Assembly: GCA_947172415.1 (NCBI GenBank)
Contig: OX359196.1
Coordinates: forward strand, 2,296,501-2,360,500
Direction: 5' to 3'
DNA: 64,000 nucleotides
Source of the DNA: Chondrosia reniformis
Taxonomy: Eukaryota > Porifera > Demospongiae > Chondrillida > Chondrillidae
Shown: one piece after another, positions 42,601 through 52,570 of the stretch
How the letters are laid out: every line of letters begins with the position of its first letter
How positions within the stretch are numbered: position 1 is the stretch's first letter
Notes under the pieces: model-generated
Databases searched by the model: none
Told to the model about the DNA's origin: nothing
Seen by the model: only the letters and a program-made list of their open reading frames with translations
Program-made: the position numbers and the translations under genes

Positions 42601-45600
42601 GTAGCTTTCCATCAGACTCCCTTTCATCCAACTGGATGTTCGCATCAATACTGTTGAGGTGCTCATGGAAGGGTTCCACCAAGTCACGAGGGAGTGCTGT
42701 GAGCGTATCATCCATGCATCTCCTCCAAAAAGTGGAGGGGTGTGAAAGTTTGACAATCCATAACTTGGGGATGAAGAGAACAAGACAACGGGTCTGAGGG
42801 GGATGTCCGGTTTGAGGATCTTGGGCAGTCCATACAGGCGGGGGACCCCACCTGCAAAACTGCGCAACTGATAGTAGTTCCCATCCAAGAGCCAGCCTTC
42901 TCATCAGAGATCCAGCAGAATGCTGTTAATCCTACTCTCTAGGGAGTTGGTTGGATCCTTTGTTACAGGCTGGTAGGTGTCCCTGTCATCCAACATAGCT
43001 TGCATCTTGGCACTGTAGTCACTTCCATTCACCACGACAGTTGATCTTCCTTGGATATCTGTGGAGGATGCGTTACCACCATCCACAGCGACAATTTGCT
43101 GACATGCATACCTACTGGAAAACCCTTGTAGAGGTACACTTTTGCATTGGTGCGATGCAATTCACAGATATATCAAGGGCACTGACAACTGGCATGAGTT
43201 AATCAAAGACAGAGGAGTATGGAGAGCCCTATCCTAGCAAATTGCAAAGCATCCGAACTCCCTACCTGCACAGTACATGCTGGAACCCATTGTACGTTTT
43301 TAAGAACATGCAGACAGAAGGAAAGAAGGTATGTGCGTGCGTGTGCATTTGTACTGTCATTGGTTTACATGGCATGGGCGACTGCAATGGCAATGGTAAG
43401 AGGTTAATTGACTTCTGCTCGAACAACCAGCTTGTCATCACCAACACTTGGTTCACACATAAGTCAAACCACAAAACCACCTGGTTCCAAAACAGCAATC
43501 ATTCAAGGCCTGGTCAAATCATTAATTTCATTCTTGTGAACGGACGTTTTGAATTATATGTCCTCGAAACCCGGGTTTACAGGTCAGTCCTCCATGATTC
43601 TGATCATGAACTACGTAGTTGTTTCCATTTTGTGATTCAATATCAAAGCTAAACACCGTCAATACACCAAAACTTGTCGTCAGATGCCGACATCAAATCA
43701 GTGTGTTTAGAGTACCTCTTTCTGACACTTTCTCTAAGATTGCAAATGACGCCTCCATTGAATCTTTCTGGAGGGCTTTCAATTTTGCCAACAATGATGC
43801 TTGTATTACACTACTTGAAGTCTCTTCATTTAACAGTCCTGATTGGCTGACAGATGAGTTGCAAAACTTGTCAAAGAAGAGCAGTTATTAAATGTACCAC
43901 CTGTTTGATTGTATCAAGCTTTTGCAGATGCACTGGCTCTGGAAAGCATACCCTAACACCTGTACCATAATGCCACACCTTCTTCTACAAAAACCTCATC
44001 ATAGAAGTAAAGCCAAAGATCATATGAGCGACCTGGAAAAGTGACTCAATCTATGGCATAAAGGTGACATTGATGCCTTAGTCAAGGAAGAAAGGAAAAT
44101 GTTTACAACACCACATGGGCCAGTATAAACACAATACCAGAAAACATAAAACTAGGGAAAACAATTGCACAGTTGATGCGCAGAGGGAAGGTCAGGGCAG
44201 CAATACAGCTCTTATCAAACAAAGGTAAAAAAAATACATTCTTAAAAATTCAATATACAATACCATCTGGTGACAACGCAACACACACAAATGGAGAGAT
44301 TAGGCAGACATTTTAAAGGACAAACATCCAGTAGACAAGGTAGCTTCCTCAGAGGTTCTTCTCCCTAATTCAACCAATGCCCTTAGAGGCAATATTTATG
44401 ACCTATTATTTTGCAGAAATTAGGCAAGTTGCGCTTCATACACATGGAGTGGGCCTCTCTGGCATGGATACCTATGCATCGAGACAGCTATGTACTTTAT
44501 TTTAATGGACTTATGCAATGCCCTCGCACCGACTTTTTCACTTTTAAACGACTACAGCATGGTTAACGTCTACATCCTCCATCAGAACAATCCATTGGGC
44601 CCAAAAAGAGACACAAAGACTTCGTTTTGTAACTAACCTCAGAGCTCCTCTCACAACACTCCACAAGGCACCACAACCATCGATCCTTAGCTCCACTGTC
44701 TAGACAACGGGTACACCATTACCCTGACTACATAAAGATGAAGTATCCTCTACAGTGTGCTGTTACAAGAAAGCGAACAAATTTCAGCTGCAAAAGATGT
44801 TTTGAAATGAATCCAATTCCTCTCTGTCTGACTCTTTGAGGAGCATCACTCAAAATCAGAATAAAGTCAAAAATGTTCATATAAACACTTTCAAGAATTT
44901 GTAAAATCTGCATCTCACTGTACATACTGGTAGCCGTTTTGTTATAAAACTGATAAATTCAACCACATTAAATTGAGCATTTCCGTTTTCAGGGGTGATA
45001 ATTCTGTAAATGTTTGTATATGTACATACGGCTTTTGGTCGTAATTTCTTTAGTATCAAAGCTACAAAACATAATAAATAATCACCACAGTCTATACTTA
45101 CTTGGGTAAAAGTATAAAAAATCGTAAAACTAACCCAATCCTGAACAATTACCTGGCAAGCTACTATAGATAGATAGATAGATAGATAGATAGATTATAA
45201 AGTGATTGGTTGAGTTAAAAATTTAAATATTTAAATATTTAAAATCTAAAGGCAACATTTCTAAGTTTTCTCTTGACTTCACAAGGATCATCCAGGTCTC
45301 TTAAATATCCTGGCAGTCTATTCCAGTCCTGGCTTGCCCTGAAGGTAAATGATTTTTGATACAGTTCAATTTTTACTTTAGGGAGAATCAGGTTGTCCTT
45401 GCCACATGTTCTAATGTTACAGATCTGAGCATTAGTCTTTACAAGTTGACTGATGCTAGTGGGAGCTCGGCCCGTAACACATCTGTGCACTAGTGCCATC
45501 CTCAAAAATTGCCTCCTCCTCTACAGTGTCTTCCATCCCAAGACCTGCCGTAGTCCCTCACTAGGAGTTTTGGGTGGCTTAGAGAGAAGTATACGCATAC

Positions 45601-48600
45601 CATAATTCTAAATTTTCTCTAGCTCCTGGCACAGCTTCTTTGAGCACTCTAACCATACAACCAAGCAGTAATCCAGATGTGGCGAGACAATAGCATTATA
45701 AATATTCTTCTTGATGGTAATGGGTAGCACATGTTGGAGTCGTCTCAAACTTGCCAAACCAGGACAAGCCTTTCTTTTCACCATTTTCACTTGCTCCTTC
45801 CATTCTAGCTTATCATCTAACATGACCCCAAGACACCCTGCTCCTCCCCAGGCTCTTCCCATCAATCTCCACTTGCACCTCCATAGTGTCTTGCTCCCTC
45901 CTTCTCCTTGACAGCACAAGTAGTTGTGTCTTCTGTACGTTCAGGTTTAGCCTGTTTGCTCTCACCCCAGGTATGTATTGCCTTTAACTCATTTTCTAGA
46001 CACTGCTCAAGGTCTCTCTTATGTGCCCTCACTACTGTTACAGTAGTGTCGTCAGCATACTGCCTGACATTACTAGATGTAATAGCCAGTGGGAGACCAT
46101 TTACAAATAGGATGAACAAAAGTGGGCCAAGGATTGACCCCTGTGGGACTCCCCTTTGGATTGCAGTCCATTTTGATTCAGCTTTACCAACACATACTCT
46201 TTGTTTCCTATCCCGTAGATACCCTAGGAACCATCTCATCTCCTCACCATCAATACATTTGGCTAACTTCTGAATTAGAATGGAATGATCTACCGTGTCA
46301 AATGCTTTACTTAGATCCATGAAAATGGCACCAACTAGGTTATCATCATCCAGAGCCTCCCTCCATTCATCAACCAAGCTCACTAGAACATCTTAGGGAG
46401 AATGACCAGGAGTGTAACAGGTTGTCTTCGTGTAAATAGACATAGAACTGCCTGTGCACAAGTCTTTCTAACACCTTCACAACTACTGGAAGAACTGAAA
46501 TAGGTCTGTAGTTCCCAACAAGGTCACTTGATCAATTTTTCGGCACAGGAGTAACTAGTGCAGCCTTCCATCCGTTTGGCAAATCTCCACACTTCAAACT
46601 AGAGTTTAACAGTGAGGTCAGGCTCCGACTAATTCCACATGCAGTCATGTTGAGGAGTTTACCACCTATGTTATCAGCACCTATTGCCTTGTTTGGGTCT
46701 AATGCCATTAGTAACTTTAAAACATCAGCCTCCTCAATCAGGCTAAACCTAAAGCTTGAATCACATATATTCATCAACCCACACACATCATTCCCCCATC
46801 AACACAATCTCCAGCATCTGTCATCCCCACCACAGTTGAGAAGTAATCACCAAATTTCTCCACAATGGCTTGTTTGTCTGTAAGTGTCTGTAAGTACCTT
46901 TCCATGTGAATCCGATCTCACTGACTCAACACCACATCTGTGCTTTCTCCCAAACAGTCTATTTATTTATTTCCAGATCTTCTTGGTGTTGTTGGATGGC
47001 TGTTCAGAGAGAGAGCTTGAAAGTACTGCAACTTTTCTTTCTTAAGTTCCTACGTCACCTGATTTCTCAACTCTTTATAATGCTTCCAGTCTTCATCACT
47101 TCCACTTTTTTGTAATGATAATTTCTAGCCCTCATCAATGTATGCAATTCCCGCATTATCCATGGTAGTGTTTAGGTCCTCACTCTTGCTTTCTTCAAGG
47201 GTGCATGGGAATTCACAATTTTCCAAAATAGAATTTTCCAATACTCCTATTTACCGTCCATATCATCAAATGTATTACCTGCCACGGTGCTGCATCTAGG
47301 TCTGTTACCAACTTCTCCAGATTGCACTTACCAAAACAACGAACCATTCTCAGAATATTCACCTTTCTTCTAACACAACTATTTACCACACCATATATAA
47401 GAGAATGATCACTAAAGCTAAGTTCCATACACCCAACACAGTCCAGACCAACAGCATTAACACTACCAGCTGTAGTGAACATAAGATCAATTTGGGTCTC
47501 AGAAGACTGGGTTACCCTAATGGTTCCCTCACCATCTGTATAAGACCATAATACATCATCATTTCTTCAAGTCTCTGTGACTTAGAATCTTGTAACAACA
47601 TATCACAGTTAAAGTCACCCTTTATCATCACAGGGACCTTCTTAGCAACTGCCTTCTCAACAGAAACTGCCATACTATCCATCCATGACACTTTGGCATC
47701 TGGTGGTCGGTATAAATTACAAATCAGAATCTTGGCCTTCCTAAGCCTCATTTCAATCCACAGGGTCTCTAAATCTGCAACCTCCAAGTCTTGTCGTCGT
47801 ATACTTGTCATACTCAGACACATAAACCAAGAGACCACCTCCCCTACCACCCCTGTCTCGCATGTGTGTTCAAAAACCACTAACAGCCAGTTCACCAGTT
47901 GGTACACTATCGTGTAACCACGTCTCACTCAGTCCAAACACAAAGGCACATGTATGCTGCTGTAGGAAGAGTTGTATTTCGTCCTTCTTGGGCAGCAAAC
48001 TTCTGACATTCAGATGACCAATCACTAGGGCATCGTCGGCCCCTTCCAGGCAATTCAGCTTCTCGGGCGCAGTCATAGTTGCCAAATACTGGTTCTTCCT
48101 GACTGGAATCTTGTGGGTGGCACACAGGGGCCAGCGCTCTGGGCCTGGATTTAGCTCGACATCCCCCGCGAGTAGCAGAAGCCAGTAGCAGGAAGGAAAA
48201 GTAGCTGACCGTGACCTTAGCAATCGATGTTGGTGAATCGGGCAAAGGTGTGATCTTTGCCTCCACACGCAGAGAGCGAAGCGTGAACAACTTCCTTCAA
48301 CCAGGGTACGTGGGGCAAATAGCGTCCTCATGTTAGACATCTGAGGGATTACATAGTAATTGGAAATCCGAGACATCCGAGAAATCACTAGGCACATCCA
48401 TAGACATGTGCGGAAGAATCACCTGCCACCATTTTTTATATTCTTTATATAATACAATAGTGATTTCCAAATGATAAAGGGTTGATGTCATGAGTATCAT
48501 TTAGCATACTATATACTGAAACAACAAACAAACATCATTTCTATCTTTGGGTTAATCATGATGAGCCAAGTCAGTAGTATTGATGCACCAAACGTAGAAA

Positions 48601-50400
48601 TGATGTATACAATAAGCTTCCATGTGCCACTTCTGCATGGTTAGCCTTACCACACTGCATTTTTCAATACTTTGCAGATGTATGATTCATTGTTGCAGGC
48701 ACTACAATACTTACATTTAACTTAATTTTTTGAACATACTTTTTAAAAATTGTTTCTGAAGGTTTTCATGGCAAAAACTCGAACTAGAGTTACAGTCAAA
48801 GAGAGAAGAGCAGATAACTTGGATCTCCTCATTAAAAAATGGCATTCAAAAAAGGCCCCATTTTACCACCTTCAGAAGTACAGTCAAAGAGAGAAGAGCA
48901 GATAACTTGGATCTCCTCATTAAAAAATGGTATTCAAAAAAGGCCCCATTTTACCACCTTCAGAAGTAGTATGCTTTTGGGTAGAGCATGTTGCTGTATA
49001 AGTAGTATAATGTGGTCTATTTTTTAATATGAAAACTTACTAATGATTTAGTACTTACATGGGCCTGCATAAGTTTTTTTCTATTTCTGAGGAAGCTGTT
49101 TTACCATTTAAATACATGACTGTAAACAGTCGAATATAACTAAAAATCACATTGTTATTGGATAAAACATTCATTAGGGGAGCCATGCCTTTTTCAGACA
49201 TCCCTACGAAGACAGCACTATCATATACTCTGACAAAATTACCTGGTTTAGCAAGTACATAACTTTTGTTAGGACTCCTATACATTTCTTTGGATTCAGT
49301 ACGTTGTCATTGAAACATCTTGTGTCTTGAAATACAGTGGACTTGTCCAAATTGGCGTAATGATCAACTGAACAACAAACCAGGAAAAGTACATATGTTA
49401 ATCAAGTATTCCAATTAGCCATTGAGAAGAAAATTTATTGCATTTATCATGATTTTGAAACTAGTAAAGTTGTCATAAACTATCGACATACAGACTTCTG
49501 ATCTTCAGCAATTACCACACCTTCAAAATCAGCTACCAAACCAAACTAATTCCATGCTACGCTTACTGCTTGTGGTTTCTTTATGAGTTGTGTATCTACA
49601 CTAGTGCTACCAACACCATACTTCTGACATGTAGCTGGTGCACCTGCAGAATAATTCTGGAAACACATGCAAGCCTAATTATGATAATATGGCTGTCTAG
49701 TATGATACATGACTCGTGAAGAAACCACCAGCAATTAGCATATTATTTCAAGCGAATTGAACACTTTATACTAGCATGCTTCAGCTTAAATCACAAGAAA
49801 AATAAAATACTTTTATATTGTACTTAAGTAATGGATGATAAACTTCATATCGTATAATCTGCCAAAAAGTGCAGCGGATTCAGTGGAGTGCACTGTAATC
49901 GAATGTAACAGAAAATTGTTTCTGGTTAATTTGTAATGTATTGATTGTTAATGTGGTTGAAATTCAATGTTTTCAGCATATTCACATAAAGTATAGTTAA
50001 CCTTTTGACAGTATATAGCTGTAAAAAATTCATAACTACATTTACAAACAGTGCAAATATGCTACGAAAATACAAGTTGTTCTGGATTCTGAGGCATCCA
50101 AGTTATTCGAGTCTTTTTACTCCACATGTCAAGTAAACATAACTTACGCGACCAAATTAGGTTCAGTAATCATGTTAAAAGCAGAAGTTATATCATAAGT
50201 TGTAGCTTTTGATCAAAATAAAGGTGTATGGATATACGTAAATATTTTCAAACAAAAAGCGGGCAGAAAAAGAAAGAGAGATCGTATACTATACCGCTGA
50301 GAATACTTCAACAGGTGTCTGAAAGTAGTAGCCGGGCCCTACTTAGTAACTACTAACACGTACTGTCATCTTCCTTCTTTTCTCCTTTCATAAAATTCAT
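18655..50400 (-). CDS. COPG: Coatomer subunit gamma (COPG), complete, 21 exons, 877 aa
   Basis: Gamma subunit of the COPI coat, which drives Golgi-to-ER and intra-Golgi vesicle budding. Exons, 5' to 3' on the - strand: 50364-50400, 49243-49367, 41338-41409, 37166-37270, 33631-33681, 33449-33541, 33296-33385, 30985-31101, 29024-29064, 27616-27670, 24289-24546, 23391-23564, 23055-23298, 22778-22957, 22076-22210, 21398-21469, 21187-21329, 20605-20770, 19966-20072, 19231-19369, 18655-18884. The sum is 2634 nt and every phase fits; human COPG1 is 874 aa (recollection). The start is [12 protein letters not shown], leading into NPKKC and [10 protein letters not shown]. The alpha-solenoid trunk includes [18 protein letters not shown] and [12 protein letters not shown]. 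The C-terminal appendage has [19 protein letters not shown] and [14 protein letters not shown]. An in-frame ATG three codons downstream of the first (MKGEKK) is an alternative start. The 32-kb span is due to element-filled introns. Confidence 0.96.
21633..21854. mobile_element. 222-bp MITE in COPG intron 15
   Basis: Ends AACTAGTTGATGAGCTTTC and GAAAGCTCATCAACTAGTT are perfect inverse copies, with interior inverse similarity (TTTCAGG...CCTGAAA, TTGGTCTCTAGACC/GGACCGAAA). No ORF. The flanks share TATA-like bases, so the target duplication is not certain. Confidence 0.75.
24985..27190 (-). mobile_element. Degenerate LINE (CR1/L2-like) fragment in COPG intron 10
   Basis: On the - strand: a degenerate linker (about 27150-26500), RT motifs [34 protein letters not shown](F)[16 protein letters not shown](S)[24 protein letters not shown] (near 26050-25985), and a damaged catalytic box reading YAVD in place of YADD, followed by a frameshift. 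Downstream: [16 protein letters not shown]-like and [15 protein letters not shown] segments. The 3' side ends near an ATC-rich microsatellite (24985-25018), typical of CR1/L2 tails. A 25-bp direct duplication lies at 26833-26882. It is on the same strand as COPG. Confidence 0.75.
26833..26882. repeat. 25-bp direct duplication
   Basis: ATTAGAGTACTCGCTGCACA plus CCGTC occurs twice in tandem without mismatch, inside the LINE fragment. Confidence 0.85.
27975..28330 (-). mobile_element. Hairpin-ended element, copy A
   Basis: One end holds the inverted pair ATATAACAGGATTTAAGAAG / CTTCTTAATCCTG; the other holds GTGTATATGGATTTTATACACC and CCATGGCG/CGCCATGG. Copy B (57233-57650) is the reverse complement with the same plan. 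Between the hairpins, the - strand has an open frame with [20 protein letters not shown] and a further KCKENC, shared with copy B. Each end is a hairpin of its own, unlike ordinary terminal inverted repeats. It lies in COPG intron 9. Confidence 0.6.
30121..30495 (-). mobile_element. Degenerate pogo/Tigger-like remnant
   Basis: The left end TACAGCGGGCCCTGGTTTAA and the right end (inverse of ...ATACGAGGGCC) are diverged inverted repeats. On the - strand an ATG leads into [16 protein letters not shown], matching the helix-turn-helix context STVSDIL seen in pogo-type transposases. It is related to, but more decayed than, 51808-52318. Confidence 0.5.
31212..32595. repeat. 26-bp minisatellite, about 53 copies, in COPG intron 7
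   Basis: The unit is CACCAAATGAGTGCTCTCCC followed by TAACAG. Most copies are 26 bp; some are 24-25 bp (TGCTCCCCTAACAG, TGCTCCCTAACAG). Variants include CAGTACC for CAGCACC, CTACCTAAC and CTCTTTAAC. Decay rises at both edges. Most units contain CCCTAA, the complement of TTAGGG, once. No long ORF crosses it. Confidence 0.95.
32596..33295. other. Remainder of COPG intron 7
   Basis: AT-rich sequence between the minisatellite and exon 7; I see no gene or clear repeat. Confidence 0.5.
34500..34999 (+). pseudogene. Fragment resembling the C-terminus of a tyrosine-recombinase-like protein
   Basis: The frame contains [16 protein letters not shown], resembling the H...Y box near the C-terminus of tyrosine recombinases (an H followed about 8 residues later by Y), then a charged Ser/Lys-rich tail with [18 protein letters not shown]. 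The upstream frame has a stop after [13 protein letters not shown]. This may be the end of a Crypton-like or other recombinase element. Assignment is by motif memory only. It lies in a COPG intron, antisense to it. Confidence 0.35.
35380..36942 (+). mobile_element. 3' part of a LINE with a restriction-like endonuclease region
   Basis: + strand frames at 35764-36324, 36173-36562 and 36511-36942 join by small frameshifts into the C-terminal half of a retroelement polyprotein: [14 protein letters not shown], a [20 protein letters not shown] segment, a zinc-binding-like HCVCG...[20 protein letters not shown], then NARLDV(C)ARxFWD and [12 protein letters not shown], and [17 protein letters not shown]. 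The ARLDV...FDVxV pair after a CxC...H...C finger fits the PD-(D/E)XK-like endonuclease of R2/NeSL-type LINEs. The RT core is missing. It lies in COPG intron 4, antisense to it. Confidence 0.6.
37271..38211. other. Part of COPG intron 3, no feature seen
   Basis: AT-rich sequence without a supported ORF or clear repeat. Confidence 0.4.
38214..38345. repeat. Truncated copy of the TACTGTAAAACC MITE
   Basis: Starts TACTGTAAAACCATTAA and continues through CATATATGACTTATTAG and GTTGTAAGTACTTGGTCCACAC, matching 1263-1390; the right end is lost. Confidence 0.55.
38812..39850 (+). mobile_element. Composite non-autonomous element, copy 2
   Basis: Opens with the hairpin GAAACTTAACTATACACATC / GATGGGTATAGTTAAGTTTC, then CCACTTCTGAAATGTTAGCC, then modules ATGGCAT(C/T)(C/T)GAA...CCAAATTTG, and ends with GGCCATCCCTACTTTGAGAG followed by TACTCCCATACTCTCTGATA. 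The same order of modules is seen at 48505-49236, and the terminal module is inverted at 61823-62230. No credible ORF, so it is probably moved by another element. Confidence 0.55.
39850..41337. other. Rest of COPG intron 3
   Basis: Contains a poly-C run at about 39988-40001 and AT-rich sequence. The short frames here show no recognisable product. Confidence 0.4.
41700..43095 (-). mobile_element. Penelope-like retroelement, degenerate
   Basis: - strand pieces in order: [31 protein letters not shown] (43030-42920), [18 protein letters not shown] (near 42840-42780), the catalytic context [20 protein letters not shown] (near 42720-42660), [14 protein letters not shown], and finally a GIY-YIG-type endonuclease segment ([26 protein letters not shown] near 42125-42050). 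RT of the Penelope type followed by GIY-YIG defines these elements. Frames are broken several times. It is in COPG intron 2, on the same strand. Confidence 0.75.
43330..44560 (+). mobile_element. Compound LINE fragment: APE endonuclease end plus RT N-terminal region
   Basis: 43373-43652 reads [51 protein letters not shown] and a SDHEL motif, the second half of an APE-type endonuclease like that of CFDP2/RTE-type elements. 43619-43891 continues with [12 protein letters not shown]. From about 44160, [27 protein letters not shown] and [20 protein letters not shown] resemble the region just before the RT core of the family whose C-terminal half lies at 35380-36942. The two halves may be different elements that became adjacent. 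Confidence 0.5.
45164..45197. repeat. (GATA)n microsatellite, tail of the LINE
   Basis: About eight uninterrupted GATA units. On the element's strand this is an (ATCT)n tail directly after its 3' UTR. Confidence 0.9.
48140..48163 (-). other. 2A-like ribosome-skipping motif DVELNPGP
   Basis: The motif D(V/I)ExNPGP is complete, preceded by the hydrophobic WLLLLAG. In 2A peptides the ribosome skips the bond between the final G and P, releasing the upstream leader. It sits at residues 79-86 of the leader frame that starts at 48397. Confidence 0.8.
48505..49236 (+). mobile_element. Composite non-autonomous element, copy 3
   Basis: The hairpin around ACATCATTTCTATCTTTGGG / ...AACGTAGAAATGATGT is followed by CCACTTCTGCATGGTTAGCC, an 88-bp tandem duplication (48792-48967) carrying AAAAAATGG(C/T)ATTCAAAAA, and an end with GCCATGCCTTTTTCAGACAT then CCCTAC. 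The module order matches 38812-39850. It ends seven bases before the donor border of COPG exon 2. Confidence 0.55.
48792..48967. repeat. 88-bp tandem duplication
   Basis: Two copies starting ACAGTCAAAGAGAGAAGAGC; they differ at about one base (GGCATTC versus GGTATTC). Confidence 0.9.
49368..50363. other. COPG intron 1
   Basis: About 1 kb, AT-rich. I see no transposon ends or supported gene. Confidence 0.5.
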
Positions 50401-51114
50401 CCCTAGCACTCCACCACGAACCTAGTATAAAACGGTCTAAGTATACACTCTGCCACGTGAGCCGATTCAGTCTTGTGGACCATGGGGTTTAGCCTTTCAT
50501 TAAATGTCGTCATCATAAACGATAGTAGTCGGGGTTTTACTAAAATGGGCGGGTATTGAATAGATACAGTACAAGTTACAATATACTAAGGTATATGTAT
50601 GTCCTATATACATCTATAGACTGAACTAACTGTAGTAAATTGCTATGTGACATTTTAGTAATACAGTACCAGTTACAATATACTAAGGTAATCAAATATA
50701 AATAAATAATATAAATAATTCATATGGCTCCAGGAAAGGACCGAACAACAGAATGGGCATAGTATCATAAAGTTTAGGGTATAAAACTCATTTAAAATTA
50801 AGGAATTTTTTATTTAGGTCTCCATTTGGTAGAAAACGGAGGACGAAGTCTGCATATAAAATGCCATAGGACTATAGAAAAGCTATAGAAAATCTATATT
50901 GAAACCAAGTGTTATATTAGTAAAAATTTTCAATTTGTCAGATAACTGTGAAACCGACATAAATCATGGTACATGTATATGACAAGCGTCTGGCCAAGTT
51001 TTGCTTAATTAAAGTTGCAAACTAATCAAGATATAATGAAGAATTCAAGGTTACGATTGCGCAATCTGGTGATGTATTGTGATGTTTCTCTGGTGCGTCA
51101 CCAACACCTCTCGT

Positions 51115-51327
51115 ATGTCGCTCCGTAAACATTTAGTAAATCATGTGACGTTCCGAAAACGTAACCGCCTCGTTGCTAAAGAAGATCATCCCTTTGTGAA
51201 CGGCTATGACAAGTCGACGCTCTCCTACGAGAAGAACAACTCTGCCTCAAACTTGACGGGGACGTATACAAAAACGCTTTATCTAACCTTCGCTACAACT
51301 CGCCTGTTCGCTAGCTTCATATATTGA
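51115..51327 (+). other. Short GC-richer ORF, unrecognised
   Basis: A 70-codon frame starting MSLRKHLVNHVTF and ending at a TGA. It is richer in CG dinucleotides than its surroundings and lies about 0.7 kb upstream of the COPG start. It could be a chance frame in a promoter-like CpG-rich patch, or a small exon. I do not recognise the product. Confidence 0.15.
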
Positions 51328-51807
51328 TGCGGAAGACTGAATTCGTTTGGTCGACCGTATTACTTTGGTAATTTAAACTCTGTCTTCTCTTACGTTATCT
51401 GTTAATATTTTTACTTGTCGATGTGTAGGAATAAGGTGTGTTTGTTGCGATCATTATGAGAATAAAGCCTTGTTGAGTGTCAGCAACGTGAATTTACTAA
51501 TTTCCTATTTATACTGAATTGTATTCCCATTCCTCATGTATTGCTGATGAAGACCTCTGTTTTGAAACGTCCAGAATTAGTAACGAAATTGCTCATAGCA
51601 AATGTCTATAACTATAGCGAAAGACTTTGTTGGCTAATTATACACTCAAGTACACTACACAGTGCAATATATATAAGTACACACATGGATAAGAATAAAG
51701 CTTAGTTGAACGTCAGCAACACGAAATATAGAGGTATATATCTAATATACTGACATCAACATGTGATGTAGTAACATCTAATAAAGGGTGCAAGTTACTG
51801 ACAAATA

Positions 51808-52318
51808 CAGTGGGCTCTCATTTATCCGACGACATTTGTTCCCAGCAAAATGTGCTGGATAAATGAGATGTCGGATAACAAATATAGTGCTTGGTCGAGC
51901 TGGAGTCCTCAACGCTGGCCCACTTGTCTGCATCATGAAGGATATCACTAATCGTTGTTCGCCCGATATCAACAGAATCTTCTTTAAAAATAAGTGAACG
52001 AATTTCTTCTTGTGTAGCCTTTGGGTGGCTCTTCTTGTAGGCACATATCTTCTTCTTCAAAGAAACCGAGATAGAAACTCTGGCACGCTTGGAACTTGAT
52101 TTTGTAGCCATACTTCAGAGTCGGACGGATAAGTGTGAAATGTATGGAGAATCAGCGCGTGGTTCCCATGCTGCAGTGCCAGATACGGATATCCCAGTTT
52201 CGGATAACTCAGTATAATTTCCTATACTTTTGTATGGCAAAATTTTTGTTTCTAAGTTCAAACACCGGATATATGAGATTTCCGGATAAATCAGGTCCGG
52301 ATAAATGAGAGCCCACTG
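51808..52318 (-). mobile_element. 511-bp Tigger/pogo deletion derivative
   Basis: Ends CAGTGGGCTCTCATTTATCC and GGATAAATGAGAGCCCACTG are perfect inverse copies, each flanked by TA (51806-51807; 52319-52320), the target site of the pogo/mariner group. It keeps only the first part of the transposase gene. Confidence 0.85.
51818..52111 (-). CDS. Truncated pogo-type transposase N-terminus (CENP-B-like HTH), 97 aa
   Basis: Starts MATKSSSKRARVSISVSLKK and contains SHPKATQEEIRSLIFKE and VDIGRTTISDILHDADKW, the first helix-turn-helix of the CENP-B/pogo DNA-binding region. The DDE domain is absent: the frame runs on into the terminal repeat and stops. If expressed it would be a DNA-binding fragment only. 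Confidence 0.6.
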   Translation of the reverse strand: MATKSSSKRARVSISVSLKKKICAYKKSHPKATQEEIRSLIFKEDSVDIGRTTISDILHDADKWASVEDSSSTKHYICYPTSHLSSTFCWEQMSSDK

Positions 52319-52570
52319 TATATATATAAAATACTAAAATTACAATCAAGTACTACACAGTACAAGAGTCGGGGTACCCATCCGCCATTTAAATTCAAAA
52401 CATAATGCAAAATATACGTACCCATCCACATCGCTTCTTTGCCATTTAATTTCAAACGCTATGCATAAATTTAAAATTTAGATCGTGTACTTTTTATTAA
52501 AGAGGATGTGGCTGCGCATGCGCACGACGCAAATTATAGTGCCATGCACGCGTTGATCTGATCATCAGTG

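Larger units (their letters stand above)
45164..48420 (-). mobile_element. Nearly full-length LINE with N-terminal 2A-like peptide
   Basis: - strand order: leader with GDVELNPGP (48166-48140), APE endonuclease ([43 protein letters not shown]), then RT ([86 protein letters not shown]) and a C-terminal tail ([16 protein letters not shown]) ending in a stop at about 45239. The 3' end finishes in a (GATA)n-type tail, 45164-45197. The catalytic YADD is intact, but several frameshifts split the ORF, so it is likely dead. It resembles CR1/L2-type LINEs. It lies in COPG intron 2, same strand. Confidence 0.85.

Noticed and set aside
45711..46383. + strand frames over the LINE RT
   Set aside because: They are shadows; the - strand frame carries the RT motifs and YADD.
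49560..49680. Exon-like open segment on the - strand in COPG intron 1
   Set aside because: COPG is already complete without it and the translation matches no part of the protein.
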